This document shows, piece after piece, positions 25,224-33,334 of a stretch of 64,000 nt of DNA; position 1 is the first letter of the stretch; each line of letters starts with the position of its first letter. Both the position numbers and the translations under genes were made by a program. Under the pieces are notes generated by a model. The model searched no databases. It was not told the DNA's origin and saw nothing but the letters and a program-made list of their open reading frames with translations. This DNA comes from an uncultured Clostridia bacterium (GTDB lineage Bacteria > Bacillota > Clostridia > TANB77 > CAG-508): NCBI GenBank assembly GCA_944390975.1, contig CALXRX010000002.1:1-64000 (forward strand), in the 5' to 3' direction.

Positions 25224-26168
25224 GCTTACTCTTTTTTGTCTAAATGCTGTGTCACCTTCAAGTCTTTTTGTTAATACATCTCTTGCTGTTTTAAATTCAT
25301 CTCCAATAAATCCTAATCTTAATAGCCATGTTCTCATTGCATATTTTGGATTTTCATTTTGTTGTCTTTTGGCTGATGCGAATTTCACATCTTTTGCCAT
25401 TTGACTTAATGCTAGGCAAAATTGAATGTAGCTTTTTAATTGTCCTGCATGAAGTCCATTTTGTTTTCCTTCTGCTGGTGGATCAAATTGAAATAATCTA
25501 AATTCAATAGTTCCTTTTGTAAAAGTCGCATGGAAGTTTAGCATATGGTATCTGCTATCATTGTAATGTTGATTTCTGTAATAACTAGCATTTTGTGTTT
25601 GATACCAAATGTCTGCAAATTTTGACATTGTCTTAGGTTTCTTTCTATTAAGTACCCTTAAGAATTCTGGATTAACCGTTCTGCAATATCTAGCCATTCT
25701 CATTGAATCAAGTTTTAATGCATCTGCTATTAACAATTCATGACTTGCCATAATATTTGCTAGGTTTCTCATTGTTTGAGGTGTGTGTCCATCTGCTCCT
25801 ATGTGGATGTGAACTCCGCATCCTCTTGTTGCATCGCTCTTTGCTCCCGCTTTTCTTAAAAGCCTTATTAGTTCCTGTAGGGTTTCAATATCGTCATACT
25901 TTAATATTGGTGTTACCAATTCGCATTTTTTACTTTCAACTCCAGAAATACTTGTATCTCTTTGAAACTTCCATTCTCTTCCGTCACTTGACCAGGCAGA
26001 CCATGTTAAGTATCCATTCCTATTATCTGTATATTCATATCTGCCTGTTCCAAATAACTCGGCTGCTATCCTTGCAGCTTTTTCTCTTGTAATGTTATTC
26101 ATCTCAACTTCTACTCCGATTGTCTGTTCTTTCATCTTTTCAGATTGTCTTATTGCTTTTTCGCTCAT
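25212..26168 (-). CDS. Amidoligase-family enzyme (ATP-grasp/COOH-NH2 ligase fold)
   Basis: The protein has 318 residues. Motifs of the amidoligase_2 family are present: IGVEVEMNNITREKAARIAA, SISGVESKKCELVTPIL, and the CGVHIHIGADGHTPQTMRNL histidine region, followed by FTKGTIEFRLFQFDPP. The family makes ATP-dependent amide bonds, probably with a peptide or protein substrate; the substrate here is unknown. It is paired with a GGCT-like gene, an association described for phage amidoligases. The ATG at 26168 is eight bases from AAAGG. Promoter P2 lies upstream. Confidence 0.8.
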   Translation of the reverse strand: MSEKAIRQSEKMKEQTIGVEVEMNNITREKAARIAAELFGTGRYEYTDNRNGYLTWSAWSSDGREWKFQRDTSISGVESKKCELVTPILKYDDIETLQELIRLLRKAGAKSDATRGCGVHIHIGADGHTPQTMRNLANIMASHELLIADALKLDSMRMARYCRTVNPEFLRVLNRKKPKTMSKFADIWYQTQNASYYRNQHYNDSRYHMLNFHATFTKGTIEFRLFQFDPPAEGKQNGLHAGQLKSYIQFCLALSQMAKDVKFASAKRQQNENPKYAMRTWLLRLGFIGDEFKTARDVLTKRLEGDTAFRQKRVSSRS

Positions 26169-26215
26169 CTTATTCACCTTTCTTTATATAAGATTTTCTC
26201 TTTTTGTTATGTATA

Positions 26216-26244
26216 TATATCACTCTAAAACGCATATATATCAA
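26216..26244 (-). promoter_or_regulatory. Phage promoter P2
   Basis: On the minus strand TTGATA (26244-26239) and GATATA (26221-26216) have a 17-base spacer, with flanks GACTTGATATATAT and TTTTAGAGTGATATATAT. It lies just upstream of the amidoligase gene. Confidence 0.65.
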
Positions 26245-26276
26245 GTCATTTCGGCAAAATAAGTGTATTTTTTTTA

Positions 26277-26495
26277 TTATATTTTGATACATTTATCGAC
26301 ATTGTAAATAACATTTAAGGAACTACCATTATCCCAAGCAACCATAATTGATGCAGTATCATCTACACTAATTACAGTTCCTAAAGTTCCAATAGGTGGT
26401 GCTTGGAAATCATCCATCTTTACAAGTTTTACTCTTGTTCCTTTTGGATATTCTTTTCTTATTTTTTTAACTATTTCTTGTTTTGGAAACATCAT
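26277..26495 (-). CDS. DUF4314 protein
   Basis: The protein has 72 residues. PKGTRVKLVKMDDFQAPPIG followed by TLGTVISVDDTASIMVAWD is the DUF4314 pattern, an SH3-like small barrel found in phages and conjugative elements. Function is unknown. GGAGGT lies seven bases before the ATG and promoter P3 sits immediately upstream, so it has its own transcription start inside the late region. Confidence 0.8.
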   Translation of the reverse strand: MMFPKQEIVKKIRKEYPKGTRVKLVKMDDFQAPPIGTLGTVISVDDTASIMVAWDNGSSLNVIYNVDKCIKI

Positions 26496-26518
26496 ATCGT
26501 TTACCTCCTTGCACTACA

Positions 26519-26547
26519 TATATCACTCTAAAACACATATTTATCAA
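26519..26547 (-). promoter_or_regulatory. Phage promoter P3
   Basis: TTGATA (26547-26542) and GATATA (26524-26519) have a 17-base spacer, with flanks GACTTGATAAATAT and TTTTAGAGTGATATAT. The -35 overlaps the stop of the C5 methyltransferase gene. Confidence 0.65.
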
Positions 26548-27917
26548 GTCATGTGTGCATAATATTCAATTCCAGATAAAACAAAGTAGACACAAGGAAG
26601 TGCTACACCGTTTCCCCATAATTTATATTCAGCTGAATCAGAATGAGGATTTTTTAGCCATTTAATTATTTGATTATCGGTTTTTTCTCTTTTATTTTTC
26701 CCTTCTGCTTTTGAGCTTTCATTAAATATTTCTCTCCAATATTCAATATCTTCTTTGGTTGGTTCTTTTGTTTCCAAATTATCACACCACCAATCAGGAA
26801 AACCTTGAAGTCTTGCACATTCTTTTGGTGTAAGTCTTCTTACTTTCAACTTATCATTTACTATTGGTGGATCCATATAATCAGTTGCTATTAATGTATT
26901 AGCTAAATTTTCACTTGCTCTTGTATGAAATGAACTCTTACTTGTTGAATAAACAATTGCAACTCCACCTTGATTTGAATTAGGAAAATTCCCATTTGTA
27001 TCAAGGGTTCTTGATGTTTCAGTTTCATAAACATTGTTTCTTGCATTCTTTGTTCCTTCTGATGTTAATCTTATGTCATAGTTTTTTGAATGAACAACAA
27101 ATGGTTGATTATTACCACCAGTACCATAAGTTGAAAGTATTGTTGGTGCTATATCTAACGGTCCTTTATATCTTAAATCTTGTGAATGGTTTTCAAACAA
27201 ATCTAACTTGCTTGATTTTCTAACGCTATCCTCAATGTTTCTGGTAGAGTCTTGCCACGACTTAAAGCTCTCTTTAGAATACCCTGACAAGCCCTCTGAC
27301 TCAAATAATATTTTTGAGGCACTGTTTCCTCCAAAATCTGCGACAAGGTAGATACGATTTCTTCTCTGGGGAACTCCCCAAAACTGAGCATCAAAAACTC
27401 TCCATGCGATTGAGAAATCATCTCCCATGATTGCTCCTGCTTGTTCCCACTTTGTAGGTTTAGGAATAGACATTTCTTGATGTTTGACTTTGCAGATTTC
27501 ATCAAGGACACTTTTGAAGTCATCTCCTTTGTTTGAGGAGAAGGCTCCTGTGACATTTTCCCAAACAATATATCTTGGTTTTTCTCCATTTGTTGCACAC
27601 CTCATTTCTTTTACAATTCTTATTGCCTCATAAAAAAGATTAGACCTACTTCCGTCTAATCCTGCTCTTTTACCCGCTATCGACATATCCTGGCATGGAC
27701 TTCCAAATGTAATTATATCTACGGGTTCTACTTCATTTCCTTTTATTTTAGTAATATCACCATAATGCTTTACTTTAGATAATCTTTTAGTAGTTACTCT
27801 AATTGCAAATGGATCTACCTCTGAACTCCATACAGGTTTAATACCTGCTAACATTCCACCTAATGGGAAACCACCACTTCCATCAAATAAACTTGCAAGT
27901 GTTAGTTCTTTATCCAT
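26544..27917 (-). CDS. DNA C5-cytosine methyltransferase (phage-borne)
   Basis: The enzyme has 457 residues. All major motifs are visible: I (LFDGSGGFPLGGMLAG), IV with the catalytic cysteine (FGSPCQDMSIAGKRAGLDGS), VI (WENVTGAF), VIII (QRRNRIYLVADFGG), IX (LTPKECARLQGFPDWW) and X (LWGNGVALPCVYF). It methylates cytosine at an unknown site. No restriction enzyme is adjacent, so it probably protects phage DNA from host restriction. It overlaps the upstream methyltransferase by 8 bp. Confidence 0.95.
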   Translation of the reverse strand: MDKELTLASLFDGSGGFPLGGMLAGIKPVWSSEVDPFAIRVTTKRLSKVKHYGDITKIKGNEVEPVDIITFGSPCQDMSIAGKRAGLDGSRSNLFYEAIRIVKEMRCATNGEKPRYIVWENVTGAFSSNKGDDFKSVLDEICKVKHQEMSIPKPTKWEQAGAIMGDDFSIAWRVFDAQFWGVPQRRNRIYLVADFGGNSASKILFESEGLSGYSKESFKSWQDSTRNIEDSVRKSSKLDLFENHSQDLRYKGPLDIAPTILSTYGTGGNNQPFVVHSKNYDIRLTSEGTKNARNNVYETETSRTLDTNGNFPNSNQGGVAIVYSTSKSSFHTRASENLANTLIATDYMDPPIVNDKLKVRRLTPKECARLQGFPDWWCDNLETKEPTKEDIEYWREIFNESSKAEGKNKREKTDNQIIKWLKNPHSDSAEYKLWGNGVALPCVYFVLSGIEYYAHMT

Positions 27918-29169
27918 TATTAACTCCTACCTCTTTAACTAAATCTTTGTACAGTATCTTCTCACCATTTCTAATTACATACACATTTTCACTATCGTTA
28001 GTATCTTCAACATATCTTCTTAAAATAACTGATGCATACTTTTCATCAAGTTCCATTGTGTAACAAATTCTATTCATTTGTTCACAAGCCATAAGTGTTG
28101 ATCCACTACCACCAAATGTATCTATAACAATTGCATTAGCTTGAGTAGAATTGTTTATTGGATAAGCTAATAAATCAAGTGGTTTAGAAGTTGGATGATT
28201 TGAGTTCTTTTTAGGTTTATCAAAATTCCAGATAGTTGTTTGCTTTCTATCTGAATACCATGGATGTTTTCCATTTTGCATAAATCCATATAAAATAGGT
28301 TCATGTTGCCATTGATAATCAGAACGTCCAAGTACTAGACTATCTTTTACCCATATGCAACAACCTGCTAAATGAAATCCTGCATCAATAAATGCTTTTC
28401 TAAAATTCAAGCCTTCTGTATCAGCATGGAATATATAAGCAGCTCCACCATTTTCTAAATGCTCTGCCATATTCTTAAATGATGAAAATAAGAACTTATA
28501 AAAATCATTATTTTTCATACTATCATTTTGAATTGTTAATCCATCTGAACTTTTGAAAGCTACATTGTAAGGTGGGTCGGTTAAGATTAAGTTTGCTTTT
28601 TTATCTTCCATAAGTTTTGCTACATCTTCACTTGATGTTGCATCACCACACATCAATTTATGCTTTCCTACAAACCACACATCCCCTCTTTCAACAAAAC
28701 TTGCTTTTTCAAGGGCAGCAGTTAAATCAAAATCATCATCTTTTACTTCTTTATCATCTATTCCAAATAAATCAGCTAGTTCTTTTTCATCAAATCCTGT
28801 ATAACCTAAGTCATATCCTAGATTTTGTAATTCTTCCATTTCTATTTTTAATAATTCTTCATCCCAACCTGCATCCATAGCCATACGGTTATCTGCTAAA
28901 ATGTATGCTTTCTTTTGAGCATCAGTTAAGAAGTCAGCAAACACACAAGGTACTTCATTTATTCCTTCTTCTTTTGCTGCCATCAATCTTCCATGACCCG
29001 CAATCACATTGAAATCTCTATCAATTATGATTGGATTGACAAAACCAAATTCTCGAAGTGAAGAACGAAGCTTTATAATTTGCTCAGCTGAGTGTGTTCT
29101 GGCATTATTCACATAAGGCACTAATTTATCAGTCGATATTAGTTGCATTTCTGTTGTTGTTCTAGACAT
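27910..29169 (-). CDS. ParB-nuclease-like domain fused to N4/N6 DNA methyltransferase
   Basis: The protein has 419 residues. Residues about 5-100 form a ParB/Srx-like domain (DKLVPYVNNARTHSAEQIIK, GHGRLMAAKEEGINEVPCVF). Residues about 150-410 are an amino-methyltransferase with DPPYNV near residue 195 and the SAM motif DTFGGSGSTLMACEQ near residue 360, in the order of beta-class enzymes. This fusion is common in Firmicutes phages. The ATG at 29169 follows AGGAGG by eight bases. SAM may come from the synthetase encoded just upstream. Confidence 0.93.
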   Translation of the reverse strand: MSRTTTEMQLISTDKLVPYVNNARTHSAEQIIKLRSSLREFGFVNPIIIDRDFNVIAGHGRLMAAKEEGINEVPCVFADFLTDAQKKAYILADNRMAMDAGWDEELLKIEMEELQNLGYDLGYTGFDEKELADLFGIDDKEVKDDDFDLTAALEKASFVERGDVWFVGKHKLMCGDATSSEDVAKLMEDKKANLILTDPPYNVAFKSSDGLTIQNDSMKNNDFYKFLFSSFKNMAEHLENGGAAYIFHADTEGLNFRKAFIDAGFHLAGCCIWVKDSLVLGRSDYQWQHEPILYGFMQNGKHPWYSDRKQTTIWNFDKPKKNSNHPTSKPLDLLAYPINNSTQANAIVIDTFGGSGSTLMACEQMNRICYTMELDEKYASVILRRYVEDTNDSENVYVIRNGEKILYKDLVKEVGVNNG

Positions 29170-29181
29170 TTTCTCCACCTC

Positions 29182-29964
29182 CTAAAAAAGTCCCCATTCA
29201 GCAAATTTTTCAAATCCACCGATAGACTCAATATATTCTTTAGCAATATTAACTATTTCTTCATAAGGTCTTCCATCTACTTCTTTATCACCAATAGCAC
29301 AACATAAACTTACTACTTCTCCTGTTTCTTGTGCTTTCAAAAAAGCATAAATATTTACTGATACATCTGCTTTTGATAAATCTTTTCCATGTAAGCCTCC
29401 GCCAGTTACTCCATCTGCCATATCAGAACCTAATTTTCTATTTGTAGCACCTGTATCAACATCAGTGCCTCCAGTCCAATCTCCTAAAGGATTAATTATT
29501 GCATCTTGATACAATTCTTTTAATTCTTCAGTCTTGCAATTACTTTGACAGATTATTAATTTTTCTTTATCTAAAATGTATTTGCCATCACTTGAATATT
29601 TTTCATAAATAAAACGAGCAATTTCTGATAACTTTTTTTGCTCGTCTGTTAAAGGCACACCCTTAAATATTCCATTGTCACCACATCTTATTTCTTTTTC
29701 TTGATTCTTAGATAAATGTGTATCTTGTGGCACTAATACAACATCTTTCTCAATATCTCCTGATATTCTCAAAATAATATTCTCTATATCTTTCTTATCA
29801 TAATTTACTGAAGTTTCAACAATAACATGGCAAACTCCATGCCCAATTAAAACCTCAACTGCAATTTTAGGATTTGTTTCTAATTTATATCCTAAATCTA
29901 CTATTGCTCCTGCAATTCTATCCGCTACTTTGTCTGGGTGCTTTGGATTAACTTTTTCTATCAT
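29182..29964 (-). CDS. Short phage S-adenosylmethionine synthetase
   Basis: The protein has 260 residues against about 385 for cellular MetK. KHPDKVADRIAGAIVD carries the ATP-binding histidine and lysine motif; CGDNGIFKG corresponds to the GAGDQG loop; NPLGDWTGGTDVDTGATNRK and GGGLHGKDLSKAD match the phosphate-binding region. The C-terminal domain of cellular enzymes is shortened, but all catalytic signatures remain, so I do not call it a pseudogene. It overlaps the small terminase gene (TAATG) and precedes two DNA methyltransferases, its likely consumers. Confidence 0.88.
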   Translation of the reverse strand: MIEKVNPKHPDKVADRIAGAIVDLGYKLETNPKIAVEVLIGHGVCHVIVETSVNYDKKDIENIILRISGDIEKDVVLVPQDTHLSKNQEKEIRCGDNGIFKGVPLTDEQKKLSEIARFIYEKYSSDGKYILDKEKLIICQSNCKTEELKELYQDAIINPLGDWTGGTDVDTGATNRKLGSDMADGVTGGGLHGKDLSKADVSVNIYAFLKAQETGEVVSLCCAIGDKEVDGRPYEEIVNIAKEYIESIGGFEKFAEWGLF

Positions 29965-30518
29965 TATTTTCTCTCCTCTCTTGCTCTTAGCAATCTTTCC
30001 ATCAAATCATTTTGTGGTGCAGCATCTTCATAAGCTGTACTGCAATTTTCTTTTACAATTTGGAATATCTCATTCCATAATCTAACTGCCTGGTTCATAT
30101 AATTAATACCAATATTTATAAATGGCGATGGTATTGGTTTTTGTGTAGTTGGATGTTTTGATAAAAGTCCGAGCTTATTTGTTAGTTCTTCACATTGTAT
30201 CCATCTGGCACTACACATTGAATATCTCTCTAAAAGTTGTGGCGAGATTTTTTGAGCACAACCTACTTTTTTAAGCCACTCCCAAGTTTCTTCATATATT
30301 TCTTTTGCCTGCAGTTCATTTCCATCTCTCTGTTTCTCTGATAAAAAATCATGTGGTTTAGGCATCTCCGCTCCTTCAATTTCTGGTATATCTAACATTT
30401 CTAAAGACCTGCCACCAGGATTACCATTTGCGAATTTCTCTTTTACCGCTGATTTCTTTCTACCAGCACCAATTCTAGCACCACCACGACCACCAATGTT
30501 ATTGGATTTTGTTGGCAT
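29964..30518 (-). CDS. Terminase small subunit (P27 family)
   Basis: The protein has 184 residues. It starts with a basic glycine-rich stretch (GGRGGARIGAGRKKS) followed by helices; ERYSMCSARWIQCEELTNKL and PTTQKPIPSPFINIGINYMN are the P27 terminase pattern. It recognises phage DNA for packaging. GGGAGGTGAG precedes the ATG. Confidence 0.93.
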   Translation of the reverse strand: MPTKSNNIGGRGGARIGAGRKKSAVKEKFANGNPGGRSLEMLDIPEIEGAEMPKPHDFLSEKQRDGNELQAKEIYEETWEWLKKVGCAQKISPQLLERYSMCSARWIQCEELTNKLGLLSKHPTTQKPIPSPFINIGINYMNQAVRLWNEIFQIVKENCSTAYEDAAPQNDLMERLLRAREERK

Positions 30519-30619
30519 TCTATCTCACCTCCCTTTAATACCCTTTTGAATTTGCCTTTTTTACACATAAGACCCCACGCCCGTTGCACTGCTCTTACTT
30601 TTTAGAGATTTGACTCCCC

Positions 30620-30994
30620 CTACCTATAATATTTTGGTTTAGGTTTCCATCTATCTCCTCGTTCAGCATGAATCGTTGCATGGCATGATTTACAAAGTGA
30701 AATCAAATTCTTTCTGTCATGTGTTCCACCTTCTGCAAGAGGTAATCTATGATGTACCTCTTCCATCGCTCTGTACACACCTTGTTCCAAACACTTCTCA
30801 CACAAAGGGTGCTCTTTTGCATAGCTATCTCTTATTCTTTTCCAAACTCGTCCGTACCTTTTCTTTACTTCTGGACTTCTATCGTATTGTTCATACCTTT
30901 TGTTTTCTTGTTTCTCATGTTCTAAACAAAACCTACCGTCTGTTAATCGTGGACATCCTGGGTAAGAACATGGACGCTTTGGTTTCTTCGGCAT
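30620..30994 (-). CDS. Phage HNH endonuclease
   Basis: The protein has 124 residues. Two cysteine pairs (CSYPGC, CLEH; CEKC, CKSC) frame the HNH core VHHRLPLAEGGTHDRKNLIS followed by LCKSCHATIH. HNH proteins next to the terminase are needed for packaging-site cleavage in several cos phages. The ATG at 30994 follows AAAGGAAAAGGAAAG; the reading to 31042 has no better site. Confidence 0.93.
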   Translation of the reverse strand: MPKKPKRPCSYPGCPRLTDGRFCLEHEKQENKRYEQYDRSPEVKKRYGRVWKRIRDSYAKEHPLCEKCLEQGVYRAMEEVHHRLPLAEGGTHDRKNLISLCKSCHATIHAERGDRWKPKPKYYR

Positions 30995-31122
30995 CTTTCC
31001 TTTTCCTTTCTTGCATAATAAAAGCCCTACAGGTTTCCCCATAAGGCTTTCGTCATTCTAATTTCTTCCATTATAATAATATCACAAGACCATAGTCTCA
31101 TACTATCACATTTACTCTCATC

Positions 31123-31530
31123 TTAACTTGGAACTACAATTTCTTTCAAAGCTGAACTATGCATACGGTGTATATGCTGTATTGAGTAGTTCATATCAAC
31201 AGATATTTGTTCCCAAGTGTTGAAACACAAGTACCTCTTTTCAAGAAGTGTTTGGTATTCAATGTTAGGAACTGCTCTTATAACTTCCATTATCTCTTGC
31301 TTTAGGTTTATTAACTTTTCTATGTCTTCCTTAAGCTTGTCTTCCAAATCAATTATTTTAATAATGCAATCTTCCATTCTTGATCCACCACGATTAGGAC
31401 TCTTTGGCATATCAGAAATGGTAGACGTGCATCTTGTTGCTAATTCGTTTAAGGATGCTATCTGTTGTGTCTTTGATGTTATACGTTCATCTAAATAATG
31501 AGCCTGTAACAAGTATTCTTTTGCTGTCAT
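31123..31530 (-). CDS. DUF1492/ArpU-like late regulator
   Basis: The protein has 135 residues: a helical N-terminus with a coiled coil (residues 60-95), then a C-terminal sigma-region-4-like HTH (RYLCFNTWEQISVDMNYSIQ). This layout is typical of DUF1492/ArpU-type proteins encoded just before the packaging module of Firmicutes phages, where they are thought to activate late transcription. CGGAGG precedes the ATG. Confidence 0.8.
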   Translation of the reverse strand: MTAKEYLLQAHYLDERITSKTQQIASLNELATRCTSTISDMPKSPNRGGSRMEDCIIKIIDLEDKLKEDIEKLINLKQEIMEVIRAVPNIEYQTLLEKRYLCFNTWEQISVDMNYSIQHIHRMHSSALKEIVVPS

Positions 31531-31554
31531 ATTTTAACCTCCGATTCTTTTTGA

Positions 31555-32937
31555 TTACCCTCGGATTGACTCTGATTTACTAAGATTTACTTTTACTGCA
31601 CTAATCAATGAATCCTGTACTTTGTGTTTTCCTTCTAATGCTTGTATTATTTGTTCATCAATAGTGCCTTTTGAAACAATATGTTCTATTACTACCGTTT
31701 TTGCCTTTTGACCTTGACGCCATAATCTTGCATTTGTTTGTTCGTACAATTCTAAAGACCAAGTAAGTCCAAACCATATAATTGTAGAACCACCATCTTG
31801 AAGATTTAAGCCATGTCCTGTTGATGCTGGATGAATAAGTGCAACTGATATTTTTCCATTGTTCCAATCTTCGATACTTTTGTCACTATCAAGTCTTGCA
31901 AATTCAATCTTTTTACTTTTTAGGTGTTTTTCAATTCTTTCAAGATCATGTTTGAACCAGTATGCAACAAGTACAGGTTTTCCATTTGCTGATTCAATTA
32001 AATCTTCCAAAGCCTCTAATTTTTTACTATGTACATCTACAAACTCTCCATTTTCATCATATATGGCTCCATTTGCCATTTGTATTAATTTGTTTGATAG
32101 TACTGCAGCATTACTTGCTGTTATTTCTCCTCCAGGAAGTTCCAATACTAAATCTTCTTTTAATTCTTGATATTTATTCCATTCTTTATCATCTAAAGTT
32201 ACAGAATAATTGCTTTTTATCAATTCTGGCATTTCCAAATAATCAGTTGATTTCATAGAAATCGTAATATCGGATATTTGCTTATATATTTGTTCTTCTG
32301 CATTTGGTAGTGGTTTATAGCTGAATATTATTTGACCATTTCGCTTATCTGGTTCAAAATAGTTGTTTCTATATTCTCCAATAAACCTACCTAGTCTTTT
32401 TCCCATATCTAGCACTTTAAATTCGGCAAATAAATCCATTAATCCATTACTTGATGGAGTTCCTGTTAATCCAACCATTCTTTTAACTCTAGGTCGTACT
32501 TTCATAAAACTTCTAAATCTTTGTGAGTTGTAATTCTTAAAAGATGATAATTCATCAATTACAACCATATCAAAGTTAAATTTAGAACCCATTTTTTTAA
32601 CTAGCCACTTAACATTGTCACGATTAATAATATAAATATCGGCATTGTTCCTCAAAGCAGCTATTCTTTCTTTTTCTGTACCTACTACAATTTCATATTT
32701 CAAGTTATGTAGGTGTTCCCATTTTTCTATTTCAGCTTTCCAACTAAATCTTGCAACTCTTAAAGGTGCAATTACTAAAACTTTGTGAACTTCAAAACTA
32801 TCAAATAATAAATCATTTATTGCAGTAAGTGTTATTGATGTTTTTCCAAGTCCCATATCAAGTAGGACTGCTGACTCGTTGTGAGTTTCAATAAACTCGG
32901 TTGCATACTTTTGATAATTATGTGGTTTGTATATCAT
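31555..32937 (-). CDS. SNF2-family DNA helicase
   Basis: The protein has 460 residues. Motif I is LLDMGLGKTSITLTAI near residue 27, motif II VVIDELSSFKN (DELS) near residue 125, motif III GLTGTPSSNGLMDLF near residue 155, and motifs V-VI GHGLNLQDGGSTIIWFG...QTNARLWRQGQ near residues 375-405. It is a compact phage SNF2 translocase usually found beside a VRR-NUC nuclease. The two genes overlap by 20 bp here. Confidence 0.95.
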   Translation of the reverse strand: MIYKPHNYQKYATEFIETHNESAVLLDMGLGKTSITLTAINDLLFDSFEVHKVLVIAPLRVARFSWKAEIEKWEHLHNLKYEIVVGTEKERIAALRNNADIYIINRDNVKWLVKKMGSKFNFDMVVIDELSSFKNYNSQRFRSFMKVRPRVKRMVGLTGTPSSNGLMDLFAEFKVLDMGKRLGRFIGEYRNNYFEPDKRNGQIIFSYKPLPNAEEQIYKQISDITISMKSTDYLEMPELIKSNYSVTLDDKEWNKYQELKEDLVLELPGGEITASNAAVLSNKLIQMANGAIYDENGEFVDVHSKKLEALEDLIESANGKPVLVAYWFKHDLERIEKHLKSKKIEFARLDSDKSIEDWNNGKISVALIHPASTGHGLNLQDGGSTIIWFGLTWSLELYEQTNARLWRQGQKAKTVVIEHIVSKGTIDEQIIQALEGKHKVQDSLISAVKVNLSKSESIRG

Positions 32938-33199
32938 CGATTACACCTCCTATATCTTCTAAAGTGTCTAACACATATACACTGAATCCCAGTTCTTTTA
33001 ACTTCTTAATTCTTACAAGCTGGAGTTTTCTTGGTTTTTGTTTTGGTGCTTTCAACTCTACAAAAGCAACCCTACCTTTTGCCATTAGTACCAGCCTATC
33101 TGGAATACCATCTAATCCTGTTGATGCAAGTTTCAAACAAATGCCACCACACTTTTTAACTTCACTAACTAATTTTTGCTCTATATACTTTTCTCTCAT
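32918..33199 (-). CDS. VRR-NUC domain nuclease
   Basis: The protein has 93 residues, a minimal VRR-NUC fold: STGLDGIPDRLVLMAKGRVA followed by FVELKAPKQKPRKLQ supplies the PD...ExK catalytic motif. It probably acts on branched DNA or flaps during phage replication with the overlapping SNF2 helicase. GTAAGGA lies before the ATG. Confidence 0.92.
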   Translation of the reverse strand: MREKYIEQKLVSEVKKCGGICLKLASTGLDGIPDRLVLMAKGRVAFVELKAPKQKPRKLQLVRIKKLKELGFSVYVLDTLEDIGGVIDDIQTT

Positions 33200-33232
33200 T
33201 TTTCCTTACTCCCATCAGTCTTTTAAAGTGAT

Positions 33233-33331
33233 GGTGACGGTCGGTGACGGTCATTTCCATAACTTTTCTTATATATTAATTTTTTTAACTCTATAGAATA
33301 TTTATAGAAAAGACTGTCACCGAGTGTCACC
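33233..33331. other. Candidate phage replication origin (inverted GGTGAC repeats around an AT-rich core)
   Basis: A 20-base arm at 33233-33252, built from two direct repeats of GGTGACGGTC, is inverted at 33312-33331 with 17 of 20 matches. The 59 bases between are almost only A and T. A second pair, CAGTCTTTT (33217-33225) and AAAAGACTG (33308-33316), overlaps. The region lies directly downstream of the primase/helicase gene and upstream of the nuclease gene. Confidence 0.5.
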
Positions 33332-33334
33332 TTT

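Noticed and set aside
26544-27917. The phage C5 methyltransferase as part of the restriction system at 45-48 kb
   Set aside because: It lies 18 kb away on the other strand inside the packaging module. The restriction gene has its own adjacent methyltransferase.
29182-29964. Short metK as a decayed pseudogene
   Set aside because: The frame is open, the ATP and methionine motifs are intact, it has a good ribosome site and TAATG coupling. It fits a compact phage form rather than decay.
31658-31867. Overlapping open frames inside large genes (for example this one inside the SNF2 gene)
   Set aside because: These are shadows of the coding strand: no ribosome site, odd amino-acid composition and full overlap with recognised genes.
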